Source of the DNA: an uncultured Phycisphaera sp.
Lineage (GTDB): Bacteria > Planctomycetota > Phycisphaerae > Phycisphaerales > SM1A02
Direction: 5' to 3'
NCBI GenBank assembly: GCA_937911845.1
Contig: CALDQF010000399.1
Location: 1-5,546, forward strand
Length of the DNA stretch: 5,546 nt
Part shown: positions 4,765-5,546 of the stretch, one piece after another
Layout of the letters: every line of letters begins with the position of its first letter
Numbering within the stretch: the first letter of the stretch is position 1
The notes under the pieces: model-generated
The model's input: only the letters and a program-made list of their open reading frames with translations
Database searches by the model: none
What the model was told of the DNA's origin: nothing
Translations under genes and position numbers: made by a program

Positions 4765-5546
4765 ATGTCCCGGAAGCGTGGATTCACCATTGTTGAGTTG
4801 CTGGTTGTGATTGCCATCATTGCCCTTCTGGTCTCCATTTTGCTACCGGCGATTGGCAAAGCCAGAGATCAAGCCAAACTCACTCAATCTCTAACGAACC
4901 TGTCTCAGTTGGGGAAAGCCCATGCCGCGTATGCAGCGGAATGGAACGACCGTCAACTCACCTACATCGATGACAACATTTCTCAGTACGGCAACAACGT
5001 CGCCGCAGCCATCGTTGGGTACTACCAAGCCCACGGTTCACTCCCCGGTGGGCGGGATTCCCCAAGCAACCACCCCCCGGTGACGCTTGGGTTTGGATAC
5101 GAACGCAACAGCGATGGCAGTTTGAACGGCACCTACCGGATGTTCCGGTACTTCCAGGAACCCAACAGTCAATTCGGTGGAAACTACGCCATGATCCAAC
5201 CCATCTGCTTCGGGTACCCCATCCCCTATTTTGGGTCTTGGCGTATCTCCAACTGCAACCTTTTCGCGCAGTACGTTGGCGGCAAGTTTTATGACCCCAC
5301 TTTCTACGCGCCCAAAGACACCGTGGTACTGGACATTGTCGAAGGGACCGGGTGCTTCAAAGATCCAGGGGAGTACTGCCAGAATCCACCGATCCCTCCG
5401 TACGGAGCGATCCCCTACTGGACGAGCTATGTGATGAGTCCCGCAGCGATGTTCGCGCCAAACGTCTTTCCCAAAGATGGCTCTTGGCGTGATCCTTGGA
5501 CAACCGGAGGACCAGGGTCCTTCCGCTCACCCTCACTGGGGCAAGC
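4765..5546 (+). CDS. Prepilin-like protein with N-terminal cleavage/methylation signal (partial, 3' end missing)
   Basis: The frame is open from ATG 4765 to the end of the window: 260 complete codons, no stop. It opens with [19 protein letters not shown], the type IV prepilin signal. The short basic leader is expected to be cut after Gly6 by prepilin peptidase, and the new Phe7 methylated. Glu11 is the conserved Glu5 of the mature protein, used in subunit assembly. A hydrophobic helix runs to about residue 30 ([17 protein letters not shown]), then amphipathic helix to about 60. The remaining part is rich in aromatic residues, Gly and Pro, with four cysteines (148, 164, 197, 205) that could form disulfides outside the membrane. 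At more than 260 residues it exceeds minor pseudopilins and classical pilins. It fits the large families of type II secretion-like (pseudo)pilins expanded in planctomycetes, Phycisphaerae in particular. No DUF1559 C-terminal motif is visible, but the C-terminus is cut off. Neither secretion nor pilus genes are in the window, so its assembly machine and cargo are unknown. Confidence 0.92.
   Translation, partial: MSRKRGFTIVELLVVIAIIALLVSILLPAIGKARDQAKLTQSLTNLSQLGKAHAAYAAEWNDRQLTYIDDNISQYGNNVAAAIVGYYQAHGSLPGGRDSPSNHPPVTLGFGYERNSDGSLNGTYRMFRYFQEPNSQFGGNYAMIQPICFGYPIPYFGSWRISNCNLFAQYVGGKFYDPTFYAPKDTVVLDIVEGTGCFKDPGEYCQNPPIPPYGAIPYWTSYVMSPAAMFAPNVFPKDGSWRDPWTTGGPGSFRSPSLGQ

Overview
The window carries parts or all of six protein-coding genes at moderate GC and looks like a chromosomal stretch from a planctomycete, most likely of the Phycisphaerae type. 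Two genes suggest this. One is a prepilin-like protein with a textbook N-terminal methylation signal followed by a large non-pilin body. The other has a small helix-turn-helix-like domain, a long acidic linker and a C-terminal membrane anchor, an architecture I associate with planctomycetes. The assignment rests on recalled family resemblance, not on a marker gene. I see no rRNA, tRNA, CRISPR array, insertion sequence or integrase.

Layout. Positions 112-717 (+) encode a 201-residue protein that resembles the AAA ATPase core of ExeA/GspA-type proteins but seems to have lost the Walker A lysine. After a 28-base gap, 746-1747 (+) encodes a beta-class DNA N4-cytosine/N6-adenine methyltransferase with no visible restriction partner. 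Its 3' end overlaps by 26 bases the 3' end of the convergent gene at 1722-2915 (-), a hydrolysing UDP-GlcNAc 2-epimerase of the NeuC/NnaA type that would start nonulosonic (sialic-like) acid synthesis. That gene is divergent from a class I SAM methyltransferase at 2935-3645 (+). The two start codons are only about 20 bases apart, beside the perfect palindrome GTCATGAC.

Next comes the putative membrane-anchored helix-turn-helix protein at 3728-4597 (+), with a clear ribosome binding site and a possible extended -10 promoter. A 167-base intergenic region follows, holding a perfect 8-bp stem-loop, a 10-bp palindrome and a candidate promoter. The last gene, from 4765 (+), is the prepilin-like protein; it has a strong ribosome binding site and runs off the window without a stop codon.

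Functional links are loose. NeuC points to surface glycans, the prepilin-like protein to a type II secretion or pilus-like machine, and the ExeA-like protein could belong with either, but no complete pathway or complex is visible. The most unusual items are the putative membrane-tethered DNA-binding protein with its repeated GLGLxDT motif, and the degenerate ATPase placed directly before a solitary DNA methyltransferase. I found no convincing evidence of a wholly new multi-gene system.
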